Source: Cupriavidus laharis
GTDB lineage: Bacteria > Pseudomonadota > Gammaproteobacteria > Burkholderiales > Burkholderiaceae
Length of the DNA stretch: 64,000 nt
Direction: 5' to 3'
NCBI RefSeq assembly: GCF_914271435.1
Contig: NZ_CAJZAI010000002.1
Location: 558,001 to 622,000, forward strand
The notes beneath the pieces were generated by a model, which was not told the DNA's origin, did not search any database, and saw only the letters and a list, made by a program, of their open reading frames with translations. The translations under genes were made by a program, and so were the position numbers. How positions within the stretch are numbered: position 1 is the first letter of the stretch; every line of letters starts with the position of its first letter. Shown in pieces: positions 47,429 to 56,948 of the stretch.

Positions 47429-48619
47429 ATGTCCCCCACCGCTCCGCCGCTCGACGGCATCACCGTTCTCGCACTGGAACACGCGGTTGCCGCACCGTTC
47501 GCGAGCCGCCAGCTTGCCGACCTCGGCGCCCGCGTCATCAAGATCGAACGCCCCGGCGTTGGCGACTTTGCGCGCGGATATGACAAGACCGTGCACGGCA
47601 TGTCGTCCTTCTTCGTTTGGGCCAACCGTGGCAAGGAGAGCCTGACACTGGACCTGAAGCATCCGCGCGCGGGGGAAATCGTGCGGCAACTGCTGGCGCA
47701 GGCCGATGTCCTGATCCAGAACCTCGCGCCGGGCGCAGCGCAGCGCATGGGACTGGATTACGACGCGCTGCACGCCGACTTCCCCAGCCTGATCGTGTGC
47801 GACATCTCGGGCTACGGCGACCAGGGCCCATACCGCGAAAAAAAGGCCTACGACTTGCTGATCCAGGCAGCGGCCGGCCTGATCTCCGTGACCGGCACGG
47901 AAGCCGAGCCGTCGCGCGCCGGCATTTCCATTGCCGATATCGCGGCCGGCATGTATGCATACTCGGGCATCCTGTCCGCGCTGCTCGCCCGCGCGCGCAC
48001 CGGCAAGGGACAGCGCGTAGAGGTCACCATGCTCGAAGCACTGAGCGAGTGGATGTCATACCCGCTGAACTTCGCGCACTACGGCGGCACACCGCCGGCG
48101 CGCACCGGCCTTGCCCACCCGGCCATCGCGCCCTACGGCCAGTATCGCGCCGGCGATGGCGGCAGCGTGATCTTCGGCCTGCAGAACGACCGCGAGTGGC
48201 AATGCTTCTGCCACGAAGTGCTCGGCGCCGCGGCACTCGCCGCGGACGAACGCTTCGCGACCAATCTGCAGCGCGTGGCCAACCGCGCGGCGCTCGATGC
48301 GGAAATCGGTGCATGCCTGGCGCACATGACGCGTCCTGAACTGATCGAGCGCCTTGACCGCGGCGGCATCGCCAATGCGCCGTTGAACGACATGCACGAG
48401 GTCTGGGCGCATCCGCAGTTTGCCGCGCGAAACCGCTGGCGCGAGGTCGCCACGCCGGCCGGGCCGGTGCAGGCCCTGCTGCCGCCTGCCACGCTGTCCC
48501 GCACACCGGCGTGCATGGGCAGCGTGCCGGCGCTCGGCGAACATTCGGCCGACATTCTTGGCGCGCTGGGATTCAGCGACGTGCAGGTGGATGCACTGCG
48601 GGCGCAAGGCGCCATCTGA
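47429..48619 (+). CDS. CaiB/BaiF family III CoA transferase
   Basis: A 396-residue family III CoA transferase, which moves CoA between carboxylic acids through an aspartyl-CoA intermediate. Family sequence is seen in LDGITVLALEHAVAAPFASR, GARVIKIERPGVGDFARGYD, NRGKESLTLDLKHP, DVLIQNLAPGAAQRMG, GYGDQGPYREKKAYDLLIQA (catalytic Asp expected here) and TGTEAEPSRAGISIADIAAG. Close to the MaoC hydratase, it could activate a dicarboxylic or branched acid. The exact substrate is unknown. Confidence 0.88.
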   Translation: MSPTAPPLDGITVLALEHAVAAPFASRQLADLGARVIKIERPGVGDFARGYDKTVHGMSSFFVWANRGKESLTLDLKHPRAGEIVRQLLAQADVLIQNLAPGAAQRMGLDYDALHADFPSLIVCDISGYGDQGPYREKKAYDLLIQAAAGLISVTGTEAEPSRAGISIADIAAGMYAYSGILSALLARARTGKGQRVEVTMLEALSEWMSYPLNFAHYGGTPPARTGLAHPAIAPYGQYRAGDGGSVIFGLQNDREWQCFCHEVLGAAALAADERFATNLQRVANRAALDAEIGACLAHMTRPELIERLDRGGIANAPLNDMHEVWAHPQFAARNRWREVATPAGPVQALLPPATLSRTPACMGSVPALGEHSADILGALGFSDVQVDALRAQGAI

Positions 48620-48640
48620 ACGGACAGCGCGTCAGCAGAC

Positions 48641-48657
48641 GCGGCAGCCACTGCCGC
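48641..48657 (+). terminator. Candidate terminator hairpin after the CoA transferase
   Basis: GCGGCAG and CTGCCGC pair perfectly around a CCA loop, 21 bases past the stop. No T-run follows, so an intrinsic terminator is possible but weakly supported. Confidence 0.35.
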
Positions 48658-48903
48658 AAGAAATCTGCACGGATTCGAAGTCCTTCTATAGTTTCCGTTG
48701 CCTCGGGACCCTAGTCTACGACTCGAAGATCCGCAGCATTCAGCACTGGCCTCCATCAACGCCACGCCGCTCACCTGAGTGATCGGTGTGGCACGAGACC
48801 CGGGCCACATTCCCGACTGAAGCCAATCTCCCGGACAGCCCGCCTGGCCGAGGGCAGGTGTTTGCCGCGGATCGGAGTTCTTCGATCACACCGAGGCATC
48901 ACT

Positions 48904-49743
48904 ATGAGATTGACTACTTCTTCACTCGCGGCTGCCGCGGCAATGGCCGCCGCCGTTCTTGCCGGATGTTCCACGACGTCCAGCTACCCGACTGACCAGG
49001 GCACGTCCGGCAACGTCGTGTTCCCCGACAAGGCAAGCGCCTGGCCCGCGCAGGGCACGTTCGCGAACCTCGACAACCTGCGGCTGCTGCGGCCGGGCAT
49101 GACCAAGGACCAGCACTATGCGCTGATCGGCCGCCCGCACTTCAAAGAAGGCATGTTCGATGTGCGCGAGTGGGACTATCTCTTCAACTTCCGCACCGGC
49201 AGGCCCGCGCCCAACGATGTCGTGCAGTGCCAGATGAAGGTGCTGTTCGACACGGACATGCGGTCCCGCTCGTACTACTGGTCGCCCGAATCGTGCGCAG
49301 CGTTCCTGAAGTACCCCGATACGCCCGCGCCGGCAGCGCCCGTCGTGATGCCCGCGGTCACCGAACGAACCACGACGCTCGGTGCCGATGCCCTCTTCGC
49401 ATTCAACGGATCCGGGCCGGCCGACCTGCTGCCGGACGGCCGCCAACAGGTCGATGCACTGGGCAGGGAGCTGGCCGCCATGAAATCGCTCAGGCATGTC
49501 GATGTGTACGCGTACACCGACCGCCTCGGCTCCGCCGCCTACAACCAGCGCCTGTCGCAGCGGCGCGCTGAAACCGTGAAGAACCTGCTGGTCGCGCAGG
49601 GCGTGGACAGCCGCGTGGTGACCGCGCAAGGCCGTGGCAAGGCTGATCCGGTCAGCCATTGCGGCGCCATGCCACGCGGGCGCCTGATCGCATGCCTGGC
49701 GCCGGACCGGCGCGTGGAGATCCGCTCCGCCGGCGTGAAGTAG
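48904..49743 (+). CDS. Lipoprotein with BamE-like and OmpA-like domains
   Basis: A 279-residue lipoprotein. The lipobox is LAGC (Cys22) after a short hydrophobic signal. Residues about 50-110 resemble the SmpA/BamE fold (LRLLRPGMTKDQHYALIGRPHF, EWDYLFNFRTG), and about 160-275 an OmpA-like peptidoglycan-binding domain (DVYAYTDRLGSAAYNQRLSQRRAE, GRGKADPV). It would sit in the outer membrane and grip peptidoglycan. Start ATG 48904 chosen because upstream residues lack a signal. It is 177 bases before the trimeric adhesin gene on the same strand and may assist it. Confidence 0.82.
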   Translation: MRLTTSSLAAAAAMAAAVLAGCSTTSSYPTDQGTSGNVVFPDKASAWPAQGTFANLDNLRLLRPGMTKDQHYALIGRPHFKEGMFDVREWDYLFNFRTGRPAPNDVVQCQMKVLFDTDMRSRSYYWSPESCAAFLKYPDTPAPAAPVVMPAVTERTTTLGADALFAFNGSGPADLLPDGRQQVDALGRELAAMKSLRHVDVYAYTDRLGSAAYNQRLSQRRAETVKNLLVAQGVDSRVVTAQGRGKADPVSHCGAMPRGRLIACLAPDRRVEIRSAGVK

Positions 49744-49920
49744 CGCTTCGCCATGCCGGCGTGATCGCGTCCGGCTGATCCCTTCCATTCACGTAGCTTT
49801 TTTGAACATGCCGCGCATGCGGCAGGGGCGCACTCACGCCCGATTTCCGTGAGCTGCCCCGGACCAGGCGGCTGGCATCGAACCCATGCCGCGCCGTCTC
49901 AAGGAATCAGGAGTCTCATC

Positions 49921-52900
49921 ATGAACAAGACATACCGCAGCGTCTACAACGCTTCCACCGGCACATGGGTAGCCGCGCCCGAGACAGCCAAGGGACGCGC
50001 AAAATCATCGCGCCGCACAATGGTCGCAATCGTTGCCATCGTGACAGGCATTGCCACGCAGAGCGCTCTTGCGTTCAAGCCGATTGGTAACAATGCAACC
50101 GGCAGCGCCAGCGATCTCGTCATCGGCGACAACGCGGCAGGCATCACCGTTCCTTCCTATTTCTACCCAACCATGACAACGGATCCGTGGGGAAATCCAC
50201 TGCCTGGAGCAGGCTCGGCCATTGTCGGGAATAATGCCAACGCCAATCAGAATGCCGGTGTGACCTTGTTCGGCAGCAACACGAGTGCCTCTGGTAACGG
50301 CGCGGTAGCCGTTGGGGCAGATGCGTCGGCAGCGTTTGACGGTACTGCCGTTGGCACCGCGGCTTTCGCCATTGGCGATTACAGCGTCGCGATCGGTCGT
50401 GGAGCAGTCGCCTCGCATACCTCGTCTGTCGCCGTGGGCGTACTGTCGACAGCAGCCGGTGACGACTCGCTTGCGTTGGGCGACTACGCCTTCGCCGATG
50501 GCACGTCGTCTGTCGCCGTCGGTGACGGGGCCAAGTCAAGCAATACCGAAGCCATTGCCATCGGCAAGGGAGCTCAGGCGCTTGGCGTGCAATCCATCAG
50601 CGTCGGCGCCCGCAACGTCGTGACGGGCGATCACTCTGGCGCATTCGGCGATCCGAATAACATCACCGGTACTGGCAGCTACGCGCTGGGCAACGACAAC
50701 ACCATCGACGCCGACAATGCCTTCGTCGTGGGCAACAACGTGTCCGTGCCGGCCGGCCTGAATGGCGCCGTGGTGCTGGGCAACAATTCGACGGTGTCGG
50801 CTGCCACGCCCACGCCGGGCATGACGGTGAATGGCATCGCCCACACCTTCGCCGGCGGTTCGCCTGCGGCAGGCGACGTGGTGAGCGTAGGTTCCGCAGC
50901 GGCTCCTCGCCAGATCCAGAACGTTGCGGCCGGCCAGGTCAGTGCCACGAGCACCGACGCCGTCAACGGTTCGCAACTGTATGCGGTGTCCCAGGAACTG
51001 GACAAGCCGGTCAGCTTCAGCGGCAACAGTGGCAGCAACGTCGACCGGCACCTCGGCGACACGCTGGCCATCACGGGCACCGCCACCACCACGGGGACCT
51101 ACTCGGGCGCCAACCTGAGAACGGTGACCGACCCTGCATCGGGCGCGATCAACCTCGAGATGGCCGACGCGCCGAAATTCGGCAATGTCACCATCAACGA
51201 CAGCGGCACCGGCAAAATCACCGGCGTGACCGCGGGCACCGCCGCGACCGACGCCGTCAACGTGAGCCAGCTCCAGGCTTCGACGGCCAATGCGGTCATG
51301 TATGACGACAGCACCCATAACAGCGTGACGATGGGTGGCGACACCTATAACTCGGTCACGAAGACCGGCGGCACGAGGATCGTCAACGTCGCGCGCGGCG
51401 TCGACGACAGCGACGCGGTGAACATGTCGCAGCTCAACGAGACCAATGCCGTCATCAACAACTTCGCGGGCGACCAGTCGGACACGTATATCGACCAGAA
51501 CGGGCGCGGTATCCGCTATGTGCGCACCAATGACAACGGGCTGCCGCTGGACGACGCCTATGCGCAGGCCGTCGGCGCCACGGCGCTGGGCTACAACGCC
51601 GTGGCCGCCGGCGCAAACGCTCTGGCGCTTGGGCGCAATGCCGTGGCGGGCAACGACAACGACGTGGCACTCGGCGCAGGTTCGGTGACGCAAGCTGCCG
51701 TTGCCACGACGGGTACGACGATTGCCGGCACGAACTACACGTTCGCGGGCACTGCGCCGGCCAGCACGGTCAGCGTGGGCGATGCGGGCGCCGAACGCAC
51801 CATCACCAACGTGGCCGCCGGCCGTATCGGTGCCACCAGCACGGACGCCATCAACGGCTCGCAGCTCTATGCGACGAACCAGGCCATCGAAGTCCTGGAT
51901 CAGGGTGCGGTCAAGTACGACAGGAATGCGGACGGCACGGTCAACTACAACAGCGTGACGATGGGCGGCGATACGTACAACGCCGTGACCAGGTCGGGCG
52001 GCACGAGAATCACCAACGTGGCGCGCGGCGTGGCGGACAGCGATGCGGTGAACGTCTCGCAGCTGAATGAGGTCAGGGACGACGTGACCAACATCGCCAA
52101 TACGGTCGACAACTTCGCCGGCGACCAGTCGACAACCTATACGGAGGAGAACGGCCGCGGCATCCGCTACGTCCGGACCAACGACACCGGCCTGCCGCAA
52201 GCCGACGCCTACGCCAGGGGGCAGGCATCGACTGCTGTCGGCTACAACGCGCAGGCGACCGGTGACAGTGCCGTGGCCATGGGCCGTGACAGCAGTGCAT
52301 CAGGCACGGACGCCGTGGCGATCGGCCACAACAGCGTCGCGACCAATGCGGGCGATGTCGCGCTCGGGTCGGGCTCTGTGACCGCCGCCGCGGTGGCCAC
52401 GACAGGCGTGACGATCGCCGGGAAGGACTACACGTTTGCGGGCACCGCGCCGACCAGCACGGTCAGCGTCGGCGACGTTGGCGCCGAGCGCACCATCACC
52501 AACGTGGCCGCCGGCCGCATCAGTGCCGACAGCACCGATGCCATCAACGGCTCGCAGCTCTATGCGACCAACCAGGCCATCGAGCAGATTGCCTCGAATA
52601 TCACCACCCTCGACCAGGGCTCGGTGAAGTACGACACGAATGCCGACGGCACGGTCAACTACAACAGCGTGACGATGGGCGGCGACACGTACAGTTCGAT
52701 CACCAAGACCGGCGGGACAAGGATCACCAACGTCGCGCGCGGTGTCGATGACAGCGATGCAGTGAACATGTCGCAGCTCAACGAGACCAACGCCGTCATC
52801 AATAACTTTGCCGGCGACCAGTCAGCCACGTACACCGACCAGAATGGCCGTGGCATCCGCTACGTGCGCACCAACGACGCGGGCCTGGCGCAGGCCGATG

Positions 52901-53562
52901 CCTACGCGCAGGGCCAGGGTGCCACGGCGGTGGGCTATGACGCCACGGCAAGCGGCGACAGCGCGCTGGCGCTTGGCCGCAACGCCGTGGCATCGGACGC
53001 CAACAGCGTGGCGCTGGGCTCCGGTTCGGTGACAGCGGCCGCAGTCGCCACGGCCAGCGGCGTGGTAGGCGGCACCACCTATCAGTTCGCCGGCGGCAGC
53101 CCGGCCAGTACGGTCAGCGTTGGCTCGGCCGGCAATGAGCGCACCGTGACCAACGTGGCCGCCGGCCGCATCAGCGCCGACAGCACCGACGCGGTCAACG
53201 GCTCGCAGCTGTATGCCACCAACCAGAAGGTGGACGAGAACACGCAGGACATTACGAGCCTCAACCAGCAGGTCGGCGGCAACACCCAGGCCATCAACAA
53301 CCTGAGCAACCGGATTGACGGTGTGCAGCGCGACGCCAACGCGGGCACCGCATCGGCCATGGCCCTGGCGGGGCTGCCGCAGGCGGTACTGCCGGGCAAG
53401 GGCATGGTCGCGCTGGCCGGCAGCACCTACAGCGGCCAGTCCGCGCTCGCCCTGGGCGTGTCGAAGCTCTCGGACTCCGGCAAGTGGGTCTTCAAGGGAG
53501 GCATGACGACCAACACCCGCGGCAATGTGGGGGCCACCGTCGGGGCGGGCTTCCACTGGTAA
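49921..53562 (+). CDS. Trimeric autotransporter adhesin (YadA-like)
   Basis: A 1213-residue surface adhesin (type Vc secretion). It has an extended ESPR-type signal (about 1-55, MNKTYRSVYNASTGTWVAA start), a YadA-like head with Hep/Hag heptad-like repeats (SVAVGVLSTAAGDDSLALG, SIAIGKGAQALG type), and a stalk with four NVAAG-ATSTDA-NGSQLYA connectors. Three repeats of FAGDQS-T-QNGRGIRYVRTND follow between connectors. The C-terminal 80 residues form the four-stranded trimeric anchor, ending in W (GAGFHW). Start ATG 49921. It would be translocated by its own anchor domain. Likely surface attachment or biofilm. Confidence 0.93.
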   Translation: MNKTYRSVYNASTGTWVAAPETAKGRAKSSRRTMVAIVAIVTGIATQSALAFKPIGNNATGSASDLVIGDNAAGITVPSYFYPTMTTDPWGNPLPGAGSAIVGNNANANQNAGVTLFGSNTSASGNGAVAVGADASAAFDGTAVGTAAFAIGDYSVAIGRGAVASHTSSVAVGVLSTAAGDDSLALGDYAFADGTSSVAVGDGAKSSNTEAIAIGKGAQALGVQSISVGARNVVTGDHSGAFGDPNNITGTGSYALGNDNTIDADNAFVVGNNVSVPAGLNGAVVLGNNSTVSAATPTPGMTVNGIAHTFAGGSPAAGDVVSVGSAAAPRQIQNVAAGQVSATSTDAVNGSQLYAVSQELDKPVSFSGNSGSNVDRHLGDTLAITGTATTTGTYSGANLRTVTDPASGAINLEMADAPKFGNVTINDSGTGKITGVTAGTAATDAVNVSQLQASTANAVMYDDSTHNSVTMGGDTYNSVTKTGGTRIVNVARGVDDSDAVNMSQLNETNAVINNFAGDQSDTYIDQNGRGIRYVRTNDNGLPLDDAYAQAVGATALGYNAVAAGANALALGRNAVAGNDNDVALGAGSVTQAAVATTGTTIAGTNYTFAGTAPASTVSVGDAGAERTITNVAAGRIGATSTDAINGSQLYATNQAIEVLDQGAVKYDRNADGTVNYNSVTMGGDTYNAVTRSGGTRITNVARGVADSDAVNVSQLNEVRDDVTNIANTVDNFAGDQSTTYTEENGRGIRYVRTNDTGLPQADAYARGQASTAVGYNAQATGDSAVAMGRDSSASGTDAVAIGHNSVATNAGDVALGSGSVTAAAVATTGVTIAGKDYTFAGTAPTSTVSVGDVGAERTITNVAAGRISADSTDAINGSQLYATNQAIEQIASNITTLDQGSVKYDTNADGTVNYNSVTMGGDTYSSITKTGGTRITNVARGVDDSDAVNMSQLNETNAVINNFAGDQSATYTDQNGRGIRYVRTNDAGLAQADAYAQGQGATAVGYDATASGDSALALGRNAVASDANSVALGSGSVTAAAVATASGVVGGTTYQFAGGSPASTVSVGSAGNERTVTNVAAGRISADSTDAVNGSQLYATNQKVDENTQDITSLNQQVGGNTQAINNLSNRIDGVQRDANAGTASAMALAGLPQAVLPGKGMVALAGSTYSGQSALALGVSKLSDSGKWVFKGGMTTNTRGNVGATVGAGFHW

Positions 53563-53592
53563 GCGGCGGGCGAGCCAGCGTTGATGATGCTG

Positions 53593-53614
53593 AGCGGGGC
53601 CGGGCGGCCCCGCT
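53593..53614 (+). terminator. Candidate terminator after the adhesin
   Basis: AGCGGGGCC and GGCCCCGCT form a perfect nine-base stem with GGGC loop, 31 bases after the stop. It lacks a T-run but is very stable. Confidence 0.4.
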
Positions 53615-53711
53615 CCGGCGCCTGCCGGCCACCACGTGCCCATTGCGCGTCGCGGCCGCGGGTTGCTGTAGGCTCGTTGTCCCGCCACCGCGCTGTCCCG
53701 AAATGAGCGCG

Positions 53712-54356
53712 TCAGGACTTCAGCCCATGTTCGAGTGCATAGTCGAACAGTTCGGCATCGTTGGAAACGCCCAGCTTGCGCATGGCATTGGTCTTCTGCG
53801 TGCTCACCGTATTGACGCTGCGATGCAGGTATCGCGCCATCTCGGTTGTCGTCATGCCGTTGACATACATGCGCACCACCTCCATTTCGCGCGGGCTCAG
53901 GTTGCGGCAGGCATGCTTGCGCGACATCTGGTGCTCCCAGCGCTTCATTTCCTCCCGTACCGAGGTACCGAGCAGCTTCCCGCGCCGGTACGCCGCCGCA
54001 ATCACTGCCGGCAGTTCCGACAGGTCATCGCGCTTGTTCACAATGCCCAGGACGCCGACATCCTGCATGCTGGCCATCAGGCCGGGGTTCTCCAGCATGG
54101 TCAGCACCACCACGCGGACCTGCGGGAACCTGGACCGGATGGCGGTGAGCATCGCAAGGCCATCGGGCGCGTCGGCGCACGGCATGGAGAAATCGGTGAC
54201 CAGCACATCGCACGGCACGTTGCGCAACAACTCGGTCAGCGCCCTGGGATTGGGCGCGTCCGCCACCACCCGGATACCTGTGGCCGCCGCAAGCGTCTGC
54301 CGCACCCCGAAGATGATCAGCGGATGGTCATCCGCCAGAATTACCCTGATTGCCAT
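53712..54356 (-). CDS. NarL/RcsB-type response regulator
   Basis: A 214-residue response regulator. The receiver has the acidic pair D9-D10, phospho-acceptor D55 (LVTDFSMP), and conserved Thr/Lys region (LTMLENP, NKRDD). The LuxR-type helix-turn-helix is at about 147-205 (LSPREMEVVRMYVNGMTTTE, RYLHRSVNTVSTQK). The ATG at 54356 is 39 bases after the stop of the hybrid kinase, so the two are one operon. The adjacent adhesin gene, convergent with it, is a natural candidate target. Confidence 0.92.
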   Translation of the reverse strand: MAIRVILADDHPLIIFGVRQTLAAATGIRVVADAPNPRALTELLRNVPCDVLVTDFSMPCADAPDGLAMLTAIRSRFPQVRVVVLTMLENPGLMASMQDVGVLGIVNKRDDLSELPAVIAAAYRRGKLLGTSVREEMKRWEHQMSRKHACRNLSPREMEVVRMYVNGMTTTEMARYLHRSVNTVSTQKTNAMRKLGVSNDAELFDYALEHGLKS

Positions 54357-54395
54357 CGCTATTCCACATCTCCGGATTGAAGGTCTTCACCACGA

Positions 54396-56948
54396 TTACC
54401 GTCCATGCCCGAGCACCTGCATCAGGTGGGCGATCACATCCAGCACCGGCAGACTGGCGTCGCGGATCTCGTCGCGGTCGCCCGCCTGTACGATCCGCTG
54501 GAAGCGGCCCAGGATGTCGTCCACATGAGGCTGGCCGAATACGGAAAGCGCGCCACGCATGCGATGGCACCACGCCTTCAGTTCATCCATGGCTTCCCTG
54601 TCCAGGCAATCGACCAGGGCCTCGCGGTCCCTGGCAAGCGCCGTGCAGCATGCTTGCAGCCCCGCTACGCCGGAGCCCGGGTCGAGCACCGACAACAGGG
54701 CCTCGCGCCTGACAAGCGTGGCATCGAAGCCGGGCACACCCGTTCCGCCGGCATGAGGCGGGCCGAACCCTATCGGTACGGGATCGCTGTCACTCCCGTG
54801 CATCGCTGTCGCCAGCCCTTGTTGCAACGATGCCAGCGTGGTCGGCTTCAGTACGCACGCGCGCATGCCGGCCGCGAAGCCGCGCTGATGCTCCTGCCGC
54901 ACCGTGGTCGCGGTAATGCCCACCACAGGCAGCCTCCGTATCGCGGGGTCCTGGCTGGCGCGGATGGCACACGTCAGCGCAAAGCCGTCCATGACGGGCA
55001 GGTGGAAGTCCGTCAACACCAGGTCGAACGCACCAGCGGACAGCGCGTCCAGCGCTGCCTTGCCGTTGTCGACCACCGTAGGCACATGGCCCAGCAGCAC
55101 CAGCTGCAGCCGGATGACTTCCTGGTTGATGCGGTGGTCCTCGGCCACGAGGATCCGCCATCGCGCTGGCGCTTGCAGCGCTGCGGGCGCTTGCGACGCG
55201 CAAGCCATGCTGCCGGCGCCTGGCGTCGCCGACTGCCGTTCAAGCGCCCGTTCCGCGGCGCCGATGAACGCTACCCAGCGCAGCGGATTGACGCTCAGCC
55301 GCACACTGCCATCGTCATCGGCCGTGAAGCCGAGCGGCTTCCATTTCGTTGTCACGCGGACCACGCGCTCGTCCTCGCCGTTCGCTGGCTGTGGCTCCTT
55401 ATCCGAGAACACGATGGCGGCTTGATGTGCATCCTCCGCTCCCGTCACCGCCAGCATGCCGGCCGTCTGCACATGGGCCAGCAGCGATCGCTCGACCTCC
55501 GGATCGCGAACATCAATGGCCACTTTCCGGTGCTTCAGCAACGGCAGGTCATATCGCTGGCACAGGACCGAGCACGGCACCAGCAATGCCGCCGTGGTGC
55601 CGGCGCCCTCCTCGCTGGCCAGCGTCAGGCTGCCTCCCATCATTGCCGCCAGGTTCCGCGAGATGGCAAGACCCAGTCCTGTACCGCCGAACCGGCGCGT
55701 CGAACTGCGTTCGCTCTGCACGAACGGCGTAAAGAGCCGGTGCATATCCGCGCGGGATATGCCGACACCGGCATCCTGCACTTCCACGCGTACCGTAGCC
55801 GTACCCGACACGCAAGCTTCGACCGTGGCGCGCAGCGTCACACTGCCCCGGTCGGTGAACTTGATGGCATTGCCGAGCAGATTGAACAGGATCTGGCGCA
55901 CGCGGATGCCGTCGGCCCGTACCGTGGCAGGCACGTCCGGGCTGACATGCAGGCGGAGCTGCAGGCCTTTCTCGTGCGCCTGCGGCAACAGCAATGACGA
56001 GACGCTGTCGAACAGCTCGCGCAGGTCCAGCGGCGCCGGCACGATCGCCAGGCGGCCGGCCTCTATCCTCGCGTAGTCCAGGATATCGTCCAGGACCTGC
56101 GCAAGCGCCTGGCCGGACTCGCGCGCCAGGGCCAGCATGCGTTGCTGCTCTGGCGTCAGCGCCGTGTTCTGCAGCAGTTCGACAAGACCGAGAATGCCGT
56201 TCATCGGCGTGCGGATCTCATGGCTCATCATGGCAAGGAAGCCCTCCTTGGCACGCAGGGCCGATTCTGCTGCGTCCTTTGCCTCATTCAGCGCAGCGGC
56301 GTGGCGATGGAGATCGGTGACATCGAAATGCACGGTCACGATGCCCCCCGGCGTGCCATCCGGGTTGCGGAACGGCAGGGCCCAGAAGTTCACCCGCCGC
56401 GGCTGGCCCGCTGCATTGCTCATATAAAGCTGCGCCTGGCGCGGTTCCATGGTCCGGATTGCCTCGTCCTGCAACGCAAGGAGATCGCCGGTCATCCGCT
56501 CCCTCAGGTGCTCGACTTCCAGTGCATGCCTGCCGATGGCATCCGCCTTCCGGATGCCGAAGAAGCGCTCGAACGCCGGATTGAGCTCCATGTACCGGAG
56601 GTCCGGACCCTTTGCCGCCACGGGCTCCGGCAAGCAGGCCAGCAGCGCTTCCTTGAGCACCAGTTCGTGGCCAAGCTTCGCCTCGGCCTTCACGCGCTGA
56701 GCGATCAGCCTGCGCATGCGCACATAGCCGATGGCCAGGGCCAGGCTGACAGCCATGACAGGCAAGAGGATCGGCCATGCAGCGTGGAGCGCGGCCAGCC
56801 ACGGCCCGTGCCCGGCGAGGACCGCGTGCATGGGCATGCCACCCTGCACAGCGATATCCTGTGCCGCTCCGGCAAGGAACAAGAACAACGCGCCGGCGAA
56901 CAGCGCGCGGCTGATATGCGACCCCAATCGGTTCCACTCTGTCTCCAT
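54396..56948 (-). CDS. Hybrid sensor histidine kinase with receiver and HPt domains
   Basis: An 850-residue inner-membrane phosphorelay kinase. Two membrane helices (about 13-32 and 52-78) flank a short periplasmic loop. A PAS domain (about 100-212), a HisKA domain with phospho-His H243 (MSHEIRTPMNG) and an HATPase (about 345-460; LFNLLGNAIKFTD, GGTGLGLAIS) follow. Then come a region of about 470-570 that looks like a degenerate receiver, a real receiver with D647 (LVLTDFHLPVMDG), and a C-terminal HPt domain with H795 (KAWCHRMRGALSVFG). This order is BvgS/RcsC-like and suits a His-Asp-His-Asp relay ending at the response regulator below. Confidence 0.9.
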   Translation of the reverse strand: METEWNRLGSHISRALFAGALFLFLAGAAQDIAVQGGMPMHAVLAGHGPWLAALHAAWPILLPVMAVSLALAIGYVRMRRLIAQRVKAEAKLGHELVLKEALLACLPEPVAAKGPDLRYMELNPAFERFFGIRKADAIGRHALEVEHLRERMTGDLLALQDEAIRTMEPRQAQLYMSNAAGQPRRVNFWALPFRNPDGTPGGIVTVHFDVTDLHRHAAALNEAKDAAESALRAKEGFLAMMSHEIRTPMNGILGLVELLQNTALTPEQQRMLALARESGQALAQVLDDILDYARIEAGRLAIVPAPLDLRELFDSVSSLLLPQAHEKGLQLRLHVSPDVPATVRADGIRVRQILFNLLGNAIKFTDRGSVTLRATVEACVSGTATVRVEVQDAGVGISRADMHRLFTPFVQSERSSTRRFGGTGLGLAISRNLAAMMGGSLTLASEEGAGTTAALLVPCSVLCQRYDLPLLKHRKVAIDVRDPEVERSLLAHVQTAGMLAVTGAEDAHQAAIVFSDKEPQPANGEDERVVRVTTKWKPLGFTADDDGSVRLSVNPLRWVAFIGAAERALERQSATPGAGSMACASQAPAALQAPARWRILVAEDHRINQEVIRLQLVLLGHVPTVVDNGKAALDALSAGAFDLVLTDFHLPVMDGFALTCAIRASQDPAIRRLPVVGITATTVRQEHQRGFAAGMRACVLKPTTLASLQQGLATAMHGSDSDPVPIGFGPPHAGGTGVPGFDATLVRREALLSVLDPGSGVAGLQACCTALARDREALVDCLDREAMDELKAWCHRMRGALSVFGQPHVDDILGRFQRIVQAGDRDEIRDASLPVLDVIAHLMQVLGHGR

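Noticed and set aside
50536-52200. A 554-codon minus-strand frame inside the adhesin gene
   Set aside because: It only reflects repeats of the adhesin in another frame; the sense protein has complete domains.
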